A stretch of 64,000 nt of DNA from Loxodes magnus (lineage: Eukaryota; Ciliophora; Karyorelictea; Loxodida; Loxodidae). Location: the NCBI GenBank assembly GCA_946699065.1, contig CAMPDV010000213.1, positions 62,001-126,000 on the forward strand, in the 5' to 3' direction. Shown piece after piece: positions 11,101 to 21,825 of this stretch. A program made the translations under genes and the position numbers. The first letter of the stretch is position 1. Each line of letters starts with the position of its first letter. Under the pieces are notes generated by a model. It was not told the DNA's origin. It made no database searches and worked only from the letters and a program-made list of their open reading frames with translations.

Positions 11101-13209
11101 AAATAATAATACTTCCTATTTACAAAAAGGATCAAAAAGCGATTGAAGAAATTGGAGACCTATTGCACTTATAAACGTCATCCTTAAAATATATGATAAA
11201 AAGCTTACTTAAAGATTATATGAATATATTGAATAATGAAAGATTATACATCCTTCACAATTAGGGATTTCTGAAGAAAAGATAAACTTTGCACTAAATA
11301 TGAACCTTATAATCAATTAATGATTTGTATAGAAGATTAGGAAAGAAGAAACATTAGCTCTCTACTCTTATTGATGTTGAAAAGATGCTTGATAATATTG
11401 ATAGACGTCTATTTTTTGATCATTTAAGAAGAATTAAAATACCTTTAGCACTAATAAATAATATTAAATCATTTCATAAAGATCTAGATGTTAGATTTCT
11501 ATTAGATGGAAAATTATCAAGAATGTTATAATATAATAATGGTGTATTCTAAAGAAGTTCACATGAACCAGTACTTGCTATAATTTTCTATGATATTGGT
11601 AATAGATACCTTGAAAATTATCAGAAATAACTTATATTTAAAATTTTGAACCGTTATTTTGTAACTAAAGCATGGGCTGAAGATTTGTTATTGATTTAAA
11701 ATGAAGATAATATGAATTCTTTAATAAAAGCTGTTTGAAAATTGTTTAGTTGAGTAAAACTATCAATTAATACAGAAAAATGTGAATATATATGTTTTCT
11801 TAAGAAGAATTAAAAATAGAATGATTACAATTTTAATATTACTTTGAATAATAACATTATCAAAAAGTAAAAAATGTTACATATTTAGGATTTAATTTTA
11901 ATGCACTTTAAAATTACAAAATTCATTTTTTATGAAATTTGCCGAAAGTATAGGGAAATGTGTGAATGGAACTTTGCTATAACTTGCAAAATATAGAAAT
12001 ATTTCGCCATAAAATTTTAAATAAATCTTTCAATCTTTTATATTATCGAAAGTTGAATATGGATCGGAAATAATACCATGAGCTATTCTAAAAGGAATAA
12101 AGAAAATCAAAAAAGATATAAATATTAGTCAGAGAAAAATATCAAGATATGCATTTAAGAATCCTAGATCCTCTTATAACGAATTTTACTTCATATATTT
12201 GAATTGATTTCTATTTGAATATTATATATCCATGAGATACTTTAAATTCTATCTCAAATTACTAGAAGAAAAAGAAACAAATCCTAAGTCTGATATAGCT
12301 TTTCTCTATAATAAAACAAAAAACAGTAATCTTAATTATTTTAAAAAATTAAAGAAACTTTCCTTGCATTTTTAATTTGATTATTTGGATGTTAAAGAAA
12401 GCAAAGAATTCCTACGAGTAGTTTAAAATAAAATAAGACAAAAATTTTATTTAGATTCAATAATAAGAATGAACTTAATGCCTACAGCATACTTATATGT
12501 AAATGAAATTGACAATAACACCTCATAATTCCCAATCTACACTTGCTCTAATCTTAACAAACATATGGTAAGAGAAATTGTATCGATTTATAAGCTTATA
12601 ACATTTTCCTATAACTTCTAATATGATTTGCTGTAAAGGTATTATAACATTTAAAGCTTTGAAACATGTTCTTGCGGAGACCTTGATACTTTTAGACATA
12701 TTCCAACATGTGAGGTCTTGAAAGAGTTAATTGAAGAATTTAAAGACTTTAAAAATTATGATTTATTAAAGCTCTTAACCTATAACCAAAAATATTTAAA
12801 TGAGAACTTTATAAGTATTCAGTAGCTCAAGAAAATTGACCTTAGAATCAAGATTTTTCATAAAAAACCGCTCAGAAGAAGATAGAAATCATTGAGTAAA
12901 AAGATTAGTTTGAAAAAGAAGTTCTATTTAAAAAAAGTGAAAATAAATCAACACATTAACTGTAAAAAAAGATTTAGAATTAAATTTAATACAAGAGTAG
13001 AAAAGTTGAGAAAGAGTTCCAAAATTCAAATTTTTTTATTACTATAAATAATATAGTATAGATATTTTTAGTAAATTTAAATTTAAATAAGAATTATTAA
13101 TATGAAAGAGAAATTTAGTCTTTTAAATGTAAAGAAAGAGCAGAAAAAATACTCAGATTAGCTCTCGAAAGGATTTAAGAATAGGAAAAACTACTTAAAA
13201 AATTCCTGA
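8173..13209 (+). pseudogene. ORF2 of a non-LTR retrotransposon: AP endonuclease + reverse transcriptase, copy 1
   Basis: Read with TAA/TAG as Gln. The frame starts at ATG 8173 (MNGKIKNVIWHDV). The AP-endonuclease region spans about 9785-10290. It has YLATYYLPTEE (the N-x-Y-x-P-type motif), LLVDFYALLQEYGS (GDFNA motif, with G to V and N to Y changes) and LDTDHFSI (the catalytic SDH/TDH). RT blocks follow: NGADGIKTELVK (10980), NWRPIALINVILKIYDK (11145), GFLKKRQTLHQI (11270), LIDVEKMLDNIDRR (11370), GVFQRSSHEPVL (11540), AWAEDLLLI (YADD block, 11670; first catalytic Asp replaced by Glu), SINTEKCEYICF, TYLGFNF and EYGSEIIP. The C-terminus has the Cys-His motif CSCGDLDTFRHIPTC (12660). At least four frameshifts and six or more TGAs make it inactive. 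A SINE-like element (9401-9708) sits in the middle. Tetrahymena REP elements are the nearest known type. Confidence 0.85.
9384..9725 (-). mobile_element. SINE-like family A element with 17-bp target-site duplication (inside ORF2 copy 1)
   Basis: A 308-bp segment (9401-9708), clearly richer in G+C than its surroundings, is bounded by perfect direct repeats AATTTAAGGATATAGAA at 9384-9400 and 9709-9725. That is a classical target-primed insertion signature. Read on the minus strand it matches the copy at 50638-50932 along its length. GCTTCAAGCCC resembles a Pol III B box with one mismatch, but no convincing A box is seen. The identical insertion with the same duplication is at 54977-55318, so it predates the 16-kb duplication. 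Removing it rejoins the ORF2 reading region. Confidence 0.8.
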
Positions 13210-13259
13210 CATTGGAACAGATATCAAATAAAAAAAGTTAAAGGATTTTAAAAAAAATG

Positions 13260-13665
13260 TTAGTAGATAATTATCTGATCTATTCTATCAGCTTGTCTCC
13301 ATTTATTTGGTTAAAAATCCTACTAGGCTTAGGTAGGCAGTGTAGCATTTCATTATCGCCCCATCTTTTAATTTTCTGCTTGTAGAGATCATAGATATTC
13401 TTTTTCCAAGGATTAAAATTTGAATTATATAATTTTTTTTTATAGATCTACCGCTTTATGTTGGATATATTCTTAATAAAATTTTATAAATATCTTTTTT
13501 TTCTCAAAATGCTTTTATTTAGTTACATTATTTCATCAGCGCCGTTTACTGTACACGTAACATTTTATTCTTCTTTTGAACTCTTATTCCCATTCCTTTA
13601 TTTAACTTGAATTTTCTGACTATTTGAAACTTATTTTTACTGTTTATTTTAAATTGAGGCTTCAT
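13260..13665 (-). pseudogene. Basic protein gene convergent with ORF2 (function unknown)
   Basis: The minus-strand ATG at 13665 (AAAATG context) opens MKPQFKINSKNKFQIVRKF, then shifts frame near 13540. The frame after the shift contains NGADEIMQLNKSILRKK, NSNFNPWKKNIYDLYKQK, KRWGDNEMLHCLPKPSRIF and NQINGDKLIEQIRQ. Trp is encoded by TGG. The codon-like quality of this stretch (many G-first codons, no TGA for well over 100 codons) argues for a real gene. The frame stays open past 13260 towards the end of ORF2, so the C-terminus is uncertain. No family is recognised. The copy at 59390-59799 has the same organisation. Confidence 0.45.
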
Positions 13666-15535
13666 TTTAAATTTAAATAAGATTTGATTGGTTCTTGAAA
13701 AAAAGAAAATGGCGTTACCTGAATTTATTTAAGATTATAAATAAAATATAATTAAACAATTTTGAAACATCTGCCTAAATTTTGAATTACTATAAGTATT
13801 TATTTTTTCTAATAAGCATTAGTTCTAAAGAAGCTTAAAATATTTCTAATTAAATTTTAACTAATTAATTAACTTTTTGTTTGGATGCGTTTAGTTATTG
13901 CTATTTACTTTATAAGTAGGATATTAATAGTTATATTTGTAAGTGATAATTCAGATTAATTATAGATGGTTCTGAAGCATTTTCTTTCTAATTTTATAAA
14001 ATGTTTACATTTGGATTATTTTAGCGATTATTTAATATTTGTATAATTATTTAATTTGTAATAAACATCCATAATAGGGTGATTATAAAAATAAAATGAA
14101 GCATTCGTTTTAAAGTATACATATAATTTTCTTATTTGATTAATACTGAATTTAGTTGAAAAAATCTATAGATTTGATAAAAATAGATAGTTAAGTAGCA
14201 TTAATGTATATAAAAGGATTATAATTAAATAAATACCTAATAAAATTTAGCTAGTAAATATTTATTGATTTATATGAAAGTTTTTAGTGATATTCATCTG
14301 TATATTATGCTATTACGCTATTTAATTACTTAATCCATTTTACTTTTTAATCTGTTTTATTTAAAGTAGGAAAAGTAAAAATATTGAAATATTATTAATT
14401 ATCTTACTTTTGTAAGTTAATATTCTCTATAATAGTAAATAAGGTTTAAAATTTAAAGAGACTAAAATTTTAAATTTTACTGTCATAGAATATTTAAGAA
14501 GTGATGTCATAAAATCTTTAAAAGTTCAAATTTATAAACATTTACATAAATTTAGATTTATTTAAAGAAAAACACTAAGCTGAAGTAAATGTTTAGATAT
14601 ATTTATGAACTACACCCAAATCTAAATAATTTTTAATATTGAATTGGCTTAGTCAAATATCTTATTTCATTAAATGAGAATAAATTATATAAACTGTTGT
14701 AGATTGAAAATAATTTAGGTATTTTAGATAAGTATAAAATATTATATACTTATTTTAAATTAATTAAATCAAAATTAGTTATATTTTAGACACTAATTTA
14801 TATTCTACATTTAAAATTATTAAACATTTACAAAATCTCTAAATTATAGGAATTTTAATTTGTAAAATCATCATTAAAAATTATAAACAGATAGTTAATG
14901 GAGATTAGGTTACGTATGTTAAAAATAAACAATTTATATTTTTTAAATTTATTTAAAAATTAGAGAACTTTAAAATCATCATTAAAGGAAATAAAATTGC
15001 AAAGCAAAATAAATAATAGAACAAATTATTTAAATCTTTAATTTAAATAAGTGAAAAGCCTTAATTTAAATTTATAAAAATAAGACTTAAAATTTATTTA
15101 TAACGGATAATTAAGTATAATTTTTACAATACTAGATATACTTATAAATAAGTAATTATAATATTCAAATTTAAGTAAAATAGAATTTAAATAAATTCTA
15201 TACAAAGATATTTAAATAAAAATTGCTTTTATTCAATATTTTTTATATTTGCAGCTTTATAAAAAATTAGTTATAATAATAGTCTAGAGACTAATTTATT
15301 TAATTATTAAACTTAAGCTTTATAACCATTATTGCTTTTAATATCTATTTACTAAAATCATTTATAGATTACTCTATTAATTTGAAAAAGTTTAAAATTA
15401 TATAAATTAAAGACTATTGTATATTGGAGAAATATTTTAGACTAAAAGCTAATTTTTAGTAAAATAAATACAAATTTAATAATTTAAAATTATGCGATTG
15501 TAACAAGATTTGCTTTCTATTTTTAATATAATTGA
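13666..15535. other. Long AT-rich tail of the repeat unit, no gene seen
   Basis: It is almost pure A/T runs with frequent ATTTAAAT-like words. It is very similar to 59800-61665, more so than the left third of the unit. No frame or RNA gene is recognisable. Confidence 0.55.
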
Positions 15536-15577
15536 TAATATAATATAATATAATATAATATAATATAATATAATATA
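15533..15577 (+). repeat. TATAA-type pentanucleotide microsatellite
   Basis: This is an uninterrupted run of about nine TAATA pentamers. In copy 2 (about 61670-61698) the same site has a shorter, interrupted run. It is therefore a length-variable microsatellite separating the two copies. Confidence 0.8.
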
Positions 15578-15842
15578 CTTAAAAATTTAAGTTTTAGCTT
15601 TCTTTAGGCTTTCAACCAGATACCTGCTATAATTTTTTTTAAGTGGAAAGCCTTTTTTTATATGAGTTAGGTTACTGCTCATAATTTTCTTCATTTCTTA
15701 ATTAAATTTTCTATTTAAAAACTCTATTTTCAGTTATTCAGAGTTTGTTCATCATCTATCATGTTCTTAATTATTCTTTTAACAAAAAAAGTTATTTTCA
15801 GGAACAGCATTGCCGTAAAACATGATTAATTAAATAGCTGTA

Positions 15843-16297
15843 TCAGCAGTTTTTGATATATTTTTCTGGATTTGTTTCATAAAACACTTTCATTCCAATT
15901 TGTCTGTTCTCTTTTGTAAATTAATATCATTTTTTCCTTCTAGTTTCTACTTAATCGATTAATTTAATTAAGTCTCTTTTTATAATCACGTCTTTTTAAT
16001 TGAAAACTATCAGTTGTGATTGCTCATAAAGAGACTGTTCTGAAACTAAGTTATTTTAGATTAGCTGACGACTTAGTATTAATAACTCATTATTTTAGTC
16101 GTCAATATGTTCACTAATTCTCTGATTTTTTACTCTTAATTGTAATTATTTTTTCATATTTAGATTAGTTTTTGTATTCAGTCTAGTAAATTTTAGAATT
16201 TTTTGGTCAATTTAATTTTAAGATTTCCCTATCTCTTAGGTTCCTATACCTTCTGTTGAGATCTTGATTCCTCATATTTCTATTGGTTTTTGTCCAT
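15843..16297 (-). pseudogene. Gln-rich coiled-coil ORF, copy 1
   Basis: Minus-strand frame from ATG 16297 (MDKNQQKYEESRSQ). It is the counterpart of 62416-61961, where the frame is intact apart from TGA codons. Here a one-base deletion in an A/T run (about 16170) breaks the frame. Recognisable downstream pieces are EHIDDQNNELLILSRQLIQ and IGMKVFYETNPEKY. The composition suggests a coiled coil, and no enzyme motif is seen. The gene lies at the right end of the repeat unit. Confidence 0.4.
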
Positions 16298-16436
16298 TTC
16301 TTGAATCGTTTTTCCTCTTAAGTTTCTAAGTAAATTCTTAAAGAGATAATTAGATTAGGTATTTTTTCATAAGATGGTAATATTTAAATATTGTTTTATT
16401 AAAGATAATTTAAATAAAAAATAGGATTGTTTAAAA

Positions 16437-17700
16437 TACAAATGTATAAAAATTGGAGATCTTTAGAAGAAAGGGTGAAGTATATTCTTAATAAAAGTAA
16501 TATAAACTTAATATAAAAGAAATAAATAATTAAATATTATATAAATTTAACTATAGTAAAAGAAATTACTATTTTTAGTTATATAATCAATATAATATTA
16601 TTTTTTAAACTCTGCTTTTGAACAAGTTATTTTATAGATTTGAAGGAATTATATAAAATTATGATTGATTCTTATTAAATCAGAATTCGATTAATTAAAA
16701 ATGGATAAAATAAAAGAAAGTGGTAATACTAAGCAAACTGATTATGTTAAGTATAATATTTATTTTTCAGAAATTGTTTTAAAATATGTTTCTTGAATAT
16801 TTTAAGTATCTTAATTTAGATTTGAAACTCTTTACAATATGATGATATTAAAAATTTAGAAAGATTTCTCAAGCATCCGAAATAGGAAGAAGGTTAATAG
16901 GACACAAAACAAATAAAAATAAATTAGTATTTATAGTAGTAATTAATTTTAAACGAAAGGGATTTTAGCCCATAAATATTTAATAAACTAAAGATTTTCA
17001 CTTCAAAATAATAGACTATAAAGCAAATTAGAGACTAATAAAAAATGTACATTTGATCTCGTGATTAATAATAAAATAATATAAATTATTTTAAATTAAT
17101 ATTAAATATTTAAAGTTTATTTAATATCAAACTATTACAAAATCTTATTCTTTTCCATCATTCTATCTTCAAACTTTTGCTTTTTTACATTATTTAAATT
17201 AACAACATTTATTTTATAAATTTTCAACTTTAGTCAAAATTGTCATAAGAACTAAAATAATTAAAATAGAAATATTAAAAATAGACACTACAGAATATAG
17301 TCTAAAAATTAAAAGTTTATTTTCCATATATAGATAAAACTATTAGTAAGATATAAGCTAGATTAGCTAATATATAAATCAAAATACTCAAATATTTTTA
17401 ATTTTACTTTTCTTATTTCTAATAGTAAATATAATAAATACAGAAAAAGCAGATATTATAATAAAGAATTATTTAAACAACTAATCAATAATAAGAATAT
17501 AGAAGCATTACCAAAATATATTCTAATCAAATATAAATAACAGATATATATGTTTAAAGCTATATTATTATAAAACATTCTGAAATCATTTATAACTTTA
17601 TTTAAATAAACCATTTTTCATTATTTTTTAAACATTTAACCAACATATTAGTCTATAGGAAGAACCTCTAATTTCAAGATTTAATTAACCTAAAAAGAGT
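16437..17700. other. AT-rich unique flank of copy 1
   Basis: The sequence leaves similarity to copy 2 at about 16436. Nothing convincing is coded here on either strand. Confidence 0.4.
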
Positions 17701-17716
17701 AAAGCACTGGGTACAT

Positions 17717-17974
17717 TTAATAAGCTAATATTAAAAAAAAGGATGGTTGATTATTAAATCCTAAGGAGTCCTTTAGTTTAGGAAAATACAGATACAAGGT
17801 TTGGTAGTTTTCAAGTCTTATCTTAAATCTTGTAGCTTAATTCAAATTTAACTTAACGCTTCGAATTATCACCTTAAAATTAAAGTTGTACGATTTATTT
17901 ATCCCAGACTTTTCGATCCTCGCAATCATTTTACCCGAACACATTTCACACTATTAACTTCATCATATTGCTGA
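17717..17974 (+). pseudogene. Short protein-like fragment ending at TGA 17972
   Basis: An open frame without TGA contains KKGWLIIKSQGVLQFRK and LKIKVVRFIYPRLFDPRNHF. It ends LLTSSYC-TGA. The DPRNHFTRTHF stretch looks like real protein, with varied codons and CGA/CGC arginines. No start and no family are recognised. It is probably the 3' end of a decayed gene. Confidence 0.3.
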
Positions 17975-18749
17975 ACTAAGTTAGCTAAGTTCTTTTTTAC
18001 TAGACTAACTATGTTACTATGTTTTTAATCTCTCTTTAGAAAACATAAATTAGGTTATAAAATGGTATAAAGTATTTTCTATAAGATAATGAAATGACGA
18101 TAATAAGAGCCTAATGATTTGATATGATGATTATAATTGCAATATAATGTGGTAATAATGATAATTTAGTTAAGAATAAATCTAAACTTAATAGATGATA
18201 AATAATTAATAAATTATAAATACTATCAGAATACTTTAAAATAATTGTATTTAGATATTAATAATTTATAGTTAATACTCATAAATTAGACTTTTATTGC
18301 TTTTAATTGATAGAATTATTTTAGCTTTTTGAATCTACTTATTAGATAATCTAAAATTATAGTTATATGTAGAAAACGCTTAACTTTTTAGAAAATGATA
18401 TACTTTTATACATCAAAATAAATATAATTAATTTAAAGAAGAAAATATACAAGATTAGTACTATAAATATCAAGAATTTCTTAATATTTATTATTTCTTA
18501 TTATACTTAAAATTAAATTAAAACTCTTATTATTTAAAACTACTGACTAAATCATAAAGCTACAATTATATTAACTAAAAACTATCCAAACTAAAATTTA
18601 GAACTTCTGTTAAGAACATCAAATAGTATTCTAATTAATATCTTCTAAACATCATTAAATTATATGTAATACCTGCTTAATAACTAATCACAATCATGAG
18701 TTTTACCTAATTTAGAAAAAAATAACTACCTTACAGAAGGAAAATAAGA

Positions 18750-19154
18750 TCAAGACTCAATAATTATGTTTCTTCCATAAGTACATTTCCCATGTTTTTC
18801 CTACAATTAATTACTTACTTTTTCTGTTCTATCTACCAAATGTCTGCTAAATTGATCGAATTTGCTAGCAAAATTACTGATATCCTCATTATTTTCTTTT
18901 TCCTTTCTGTTGCTCCTTTGTTCAAGATCCTAGGTATTAAAAAGTAATGAGGTTTTGAATGTACTATCAAAATCTTAAGGCTAATTATCTGACACATTTT
19001 CAAAGCATTTAATACTCTTTTTTCTCTTATAACTCTTCTTAATTAACCAAAGTACTTTACTTAAGACAGAGAAAGCTTTTCTAGATTAGCTGAAGGAACA
19101 GTAAGAATCTCGATAGGTAGGGATTATTCTAAAGGACTAAGGGTATCTAAAGTC
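18750..19154 (-). pseudogene. Hydrophilic ORF fragment (minus strand), unknown
   Basis: Between TGA 19157-19155 and TGA 18752-18750 the minus strand is open for 134 codons. It reads FDSTFKTSLLFNTQDLEQRS then KENNEDISNFASKFDQFSRH and LVDRTEKVSNQLQEKHGK. The many GAT/GAA/GAG codons in phase are the main coding argument. The plus strand is also largely open here (see 19198), so only one of the two may be real. No domain is recognised. Confidence 0.35.
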
Positions 19155-19197
19155 TCAAAGATTATTGGAGAGTTACTAATGCTCATTTAGAACGTGA

Positions 19198-19794
19198 ATA
19201 TCAAAGAGAGTGATACTAGAGTTATCATAACCCTTGAGTATCGAAATACATACTGACTAGTAATTAGAAATAGTTAATCAACGTTAAAAGGAATTTAGGA
19301 GGTTGATTAAGCTATAAGTTTCTGATGGGATTTAAAAATTAGAAATTAGAGTCCAGTAAGTAGAATATCTAACTACTGATTCTTAGAACCTAAAATTTAT
19401 AAGATAAAGATCCAAATATTAGAGGTTCAAGTTTAATACTTTGGAACTGTAATTTTTGACCTAGAGAAAAAGATAAATTTCTATCATAGAGGATAAGTGG
19501 ATTTTATCTTTATTAGTTACTTAATTATTTATACTATTTATTATAAGCTTAGGATATTTAATATTTCAAATCATTTTATGTCTTACTATTACTTAAACTA
19601 AAACTATACCATTACGATTCTATGAGAGAAGCTACTTTATATGCTAATTACCTTATTTAAGAAAGCTCTATGAAGAAGGATAAGAATATTTGCGAATGAG
19701 ATATAAGCCTATTAATTATAAGTGGAGAGAGGAATACGAAATTGTCTATGTAATGGAAGAAAAGCGTTTTAAAGTCATTAGAGTAACTAGATGA
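19198..19794 (+). CDS. Coiled-coil, single-pass membrane protein C-terminal ORF, unknown
   Basis: A TGA-free frame of 198 codons runs to TGA 19792. Order: a coiled-coil-like segment (VNQRQKEFRRLIKLQV, residues about 25-60), a basic stretch (KFIRQRSKYQRFKF), and a hydrophobic segment of about 25 residues (ILSLLVTQLFILFIISLGYL). A charged cytosolic-looking tail follows, with RKLYEEGQEYLRMRYKP, YKWREEYEIVYVMEEKRF and VIRVTR. There is no ATG after the preceding TGA (19195). The same phase continues upstream with TGAs at 18697, 18853 and 19195, so the true start is missing, upstream, or across TGA codons. No family is recognised. Confidence 0.45.
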
Positions 19795-19989
19795 TACTAT
19801 CTAATAATTCTAGATCAAAGGAGTAATACATATAGATAAAAAACTTAGTAACATACTCAGATGAAACCATATTGGAAGTCATATTCAGTTAGTTATTTAT
19901 ATTGGAATTAAGCAAAAAAAAGCAATTTTATCTTTAAATTATTTTTTAATATCGTTGAACAATAGCATAACATAACATAATTTATTAAA

Positions 19990-20777
19990 GTGACTTCACC
20001 TTTATTTGGTTTGCCATTAATTAGTTTATAAATTTTAAGATGTAAATGAATCGTTCAGGTCTTCTTCAGAGCTTGCTTCTTCTATTGCATTTCGTGTTGT
20101 ACAGATTTAGCCTTTCTTGATCTTAGGAATTTTCTTCAATCTCAATTAAGTCCCAACATCTTCCTCGTCCTTTTTTTTTGAGCATTTACTATATCCAATA
20201 GTAATTAATCTCCACCGTATAATTTTTTCTTGTAAAGTCTTCCTTCTGGAGAACAGCATAATTTTTTCATATTATTTCATATCTTTCAATTATTAGATTC
20301 TTGCTTCTTCTGAAAATATCATCATCTTCTAAAGATGTGTCCAATTTTTTAGCAATAAAAACATCTTGTTTTACAATATTTCGAGTTATGTCCTATTTTT
20401 ACGCATTTTTGGAATTTTAAAAAATTGACAATTTTTTTCCGATCCGAAAAAGAATTTAAATCTGTTCTTCTATTACCATAGGATCATTATTAAGATTAGA
20501 ATTGTATGATTTATTAATTTCTACTATTTTTTGCTCCGTTTTTTCCAGTTTTTTATTACCTTGCAACATCAAGGTTTTAGTGCCGATTTCCGTTTTTAGC
20601 ATTAATTTTCATTTTATAATTATTACACAGTAAAAGTTAGAGAATATAATCGTTAAATCAAGTCTAGAAGTGATTGTTGCATTTTTTGTTTTTCTCTTCT
20701 AGGGAGTATATTTCGATTAGAGAGTTTTATTTTTCGATTTCCCGCTAGTTTTTGGTCGATTATTTCTTAGGAGCCAT
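19990..20777 (-). pseudogene. ORF1 (Gag-like) remnant with two zinc knuckles
   Basis: Minus-strand ATG 20777 (AAAATG) opens MAPKKQSTKNQREIEKQN, matching the M-x-x-K-K-Q start of the 330 and 45845 remnants. After frameshifts two CCHC knuckles are readable: F-Q-K-C-VKIG-H-NSKY-C (first Cys changed to Phe, TTC for TGC) and C-F-Y-C-QKIG-H-IFRR-[TGA], the last Cys position being TGA. It ends with KLINGKPNKGEVT at about 19990. In non-LTR elements such proteins bind the element RNA. No ORF2 is attached nearby. This is the clearest knuckle pair in the window. Confidence 0.65.
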
Positions 20778-21480
20778 TTTATTTTTCATATATATAGTAA
20801 GTAGTTTATTATTTGACTTTGAATAAGCATTTAAATGTATTCTAATAGTTATATTTGATTTAGCTATTCTGCTTTACCTATTTTATAATTTTTTTTTAAT
20901 TTGAAGAGTAATCTTTCCTCAGTGGCTTAAGAATTAGTTCAATCTATTAATTGCTGCTTTTATCTAATCGTAGTTATCTAATATTAATCTTAAACTAACC
21001 TAACACATTTTAGATTTTCTCCTTAGAATTAAATAAGACAAAGCTTTAAGCGATTGAACATACAGGATATAACTGCTACTAATAAATTAACTATTTAAGC
21101 ACGGAAGCAAAAATTTAGTCTTTAAGATGATACTTTCCTAGATCTATTTAGTACAAGGTGTCAAATCAATCGAAAGATAATATTTTTGACAACATTATTC
21201 TTAAAATTTTAACAATCACAAGTAAATCACTTTATCTGCTTATCATGGGCACTTTTTCAACTTCTGCTATATTAAACATTTCTGCCCCAAATTAGACGTT
21301 TTAGCAAAAAATCATCCAAACAAGCAACTCATTACATTTCATATACAAGCTAACTATTCTATTTCAAAATCTAGACTCACTTCAGCTTTTATCTTAATCA
21401 TTATGTGAGCCATTTATTTAAATTCTGATGGGATTTCAATCAAAACCAACCTTATTTAATATATACTATATTTTTTAAAG
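20778..21480. other. Spacer without recognised gene
   Basis: Mixed AT-rich sequence lies between the ORF1 remnant and the tRNA-derived element. No frame stands out. Confidence 0.35.
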
Positions 21481-21484
21481 ACCT

Positions 21485-21825
21485 CTAGAACAAAATTGGA
21501 GGACTTACTCTCCAGTGGGCTATCGCTAACGCTTTTACGTTGTGATAATTCCAATCACCGAGACGAAGCCCAATGTCGTTATTTTTTGTCACTATCTCTC
21601 TCAGTCAGGATTGGGTAATTTGTGCGCCTACTGCCTTCCTTAGATGTGGTAGCAGTCTCTCAGACTTCCTCTCCAGAATCGAACTCTAATTCTCCGTTAT
21701 CCGTCACTGTCTTGGTAGTCCAATACACTACAATCGAAATGTTAGGACAGAAACTTGAATGACCTGCCATACTCCCCTGCATGGCTCTCGTGTATTATAA
21801 TTTCCGCATGGACGATATCTAATAA
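21485..21825 (-). mobile_element. tRNA-derived SINE-like element (family B)
   Basis: About 340 bp stand out by higher G+C. On the minus strand TAGTGTATTGG (21730-21720) is a full match to the Pol III A-box consensus. 35 bases further on, GTTCGATTC (21685-21677) is a full match to the core of the B box. A D-arm (GTAG/CTAC) can pair. The anticodon and T stems and the acceptor do not pair well, so this is not a functional tRNA. The body continues downstream to about 21485. No target-site duplication was found by eye. Only one copy is in the window. Confidence 0.55.

Larger units (their letters stand above)
1..16436 (+). repeat. 16-kb composite repeat unit, copy 1
   Basis: The window opens inside, or exactly at the left end of, a unit that recurs in the same orientation from 46765. 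Base 1 matches 46765. Similarity continues through the ORF1 remnant, the (-) ORF1-type gene, the RT gene and the long AT-rich tail, and stops near 16436 versus 62557, where the flanks become unrelated. Copy-specific changes include an extra 3110-3512 block and the 4300-5345 block, which is absent from copy 2. The unit mixes coding blocks on both strands, so it is a segmental duplication or a composite element rather than one simple retrotransposon. The left edge cannot be fixed because the window starts there. Confidence 0.9.

Noticed and set aside
21670-21740. Functional tRNA gene
   Set aside because: A and B boxes match, but the anticodon stem, T stem and acceptor stem do not pair, so it is treated as a tRNA-derived SINE head.
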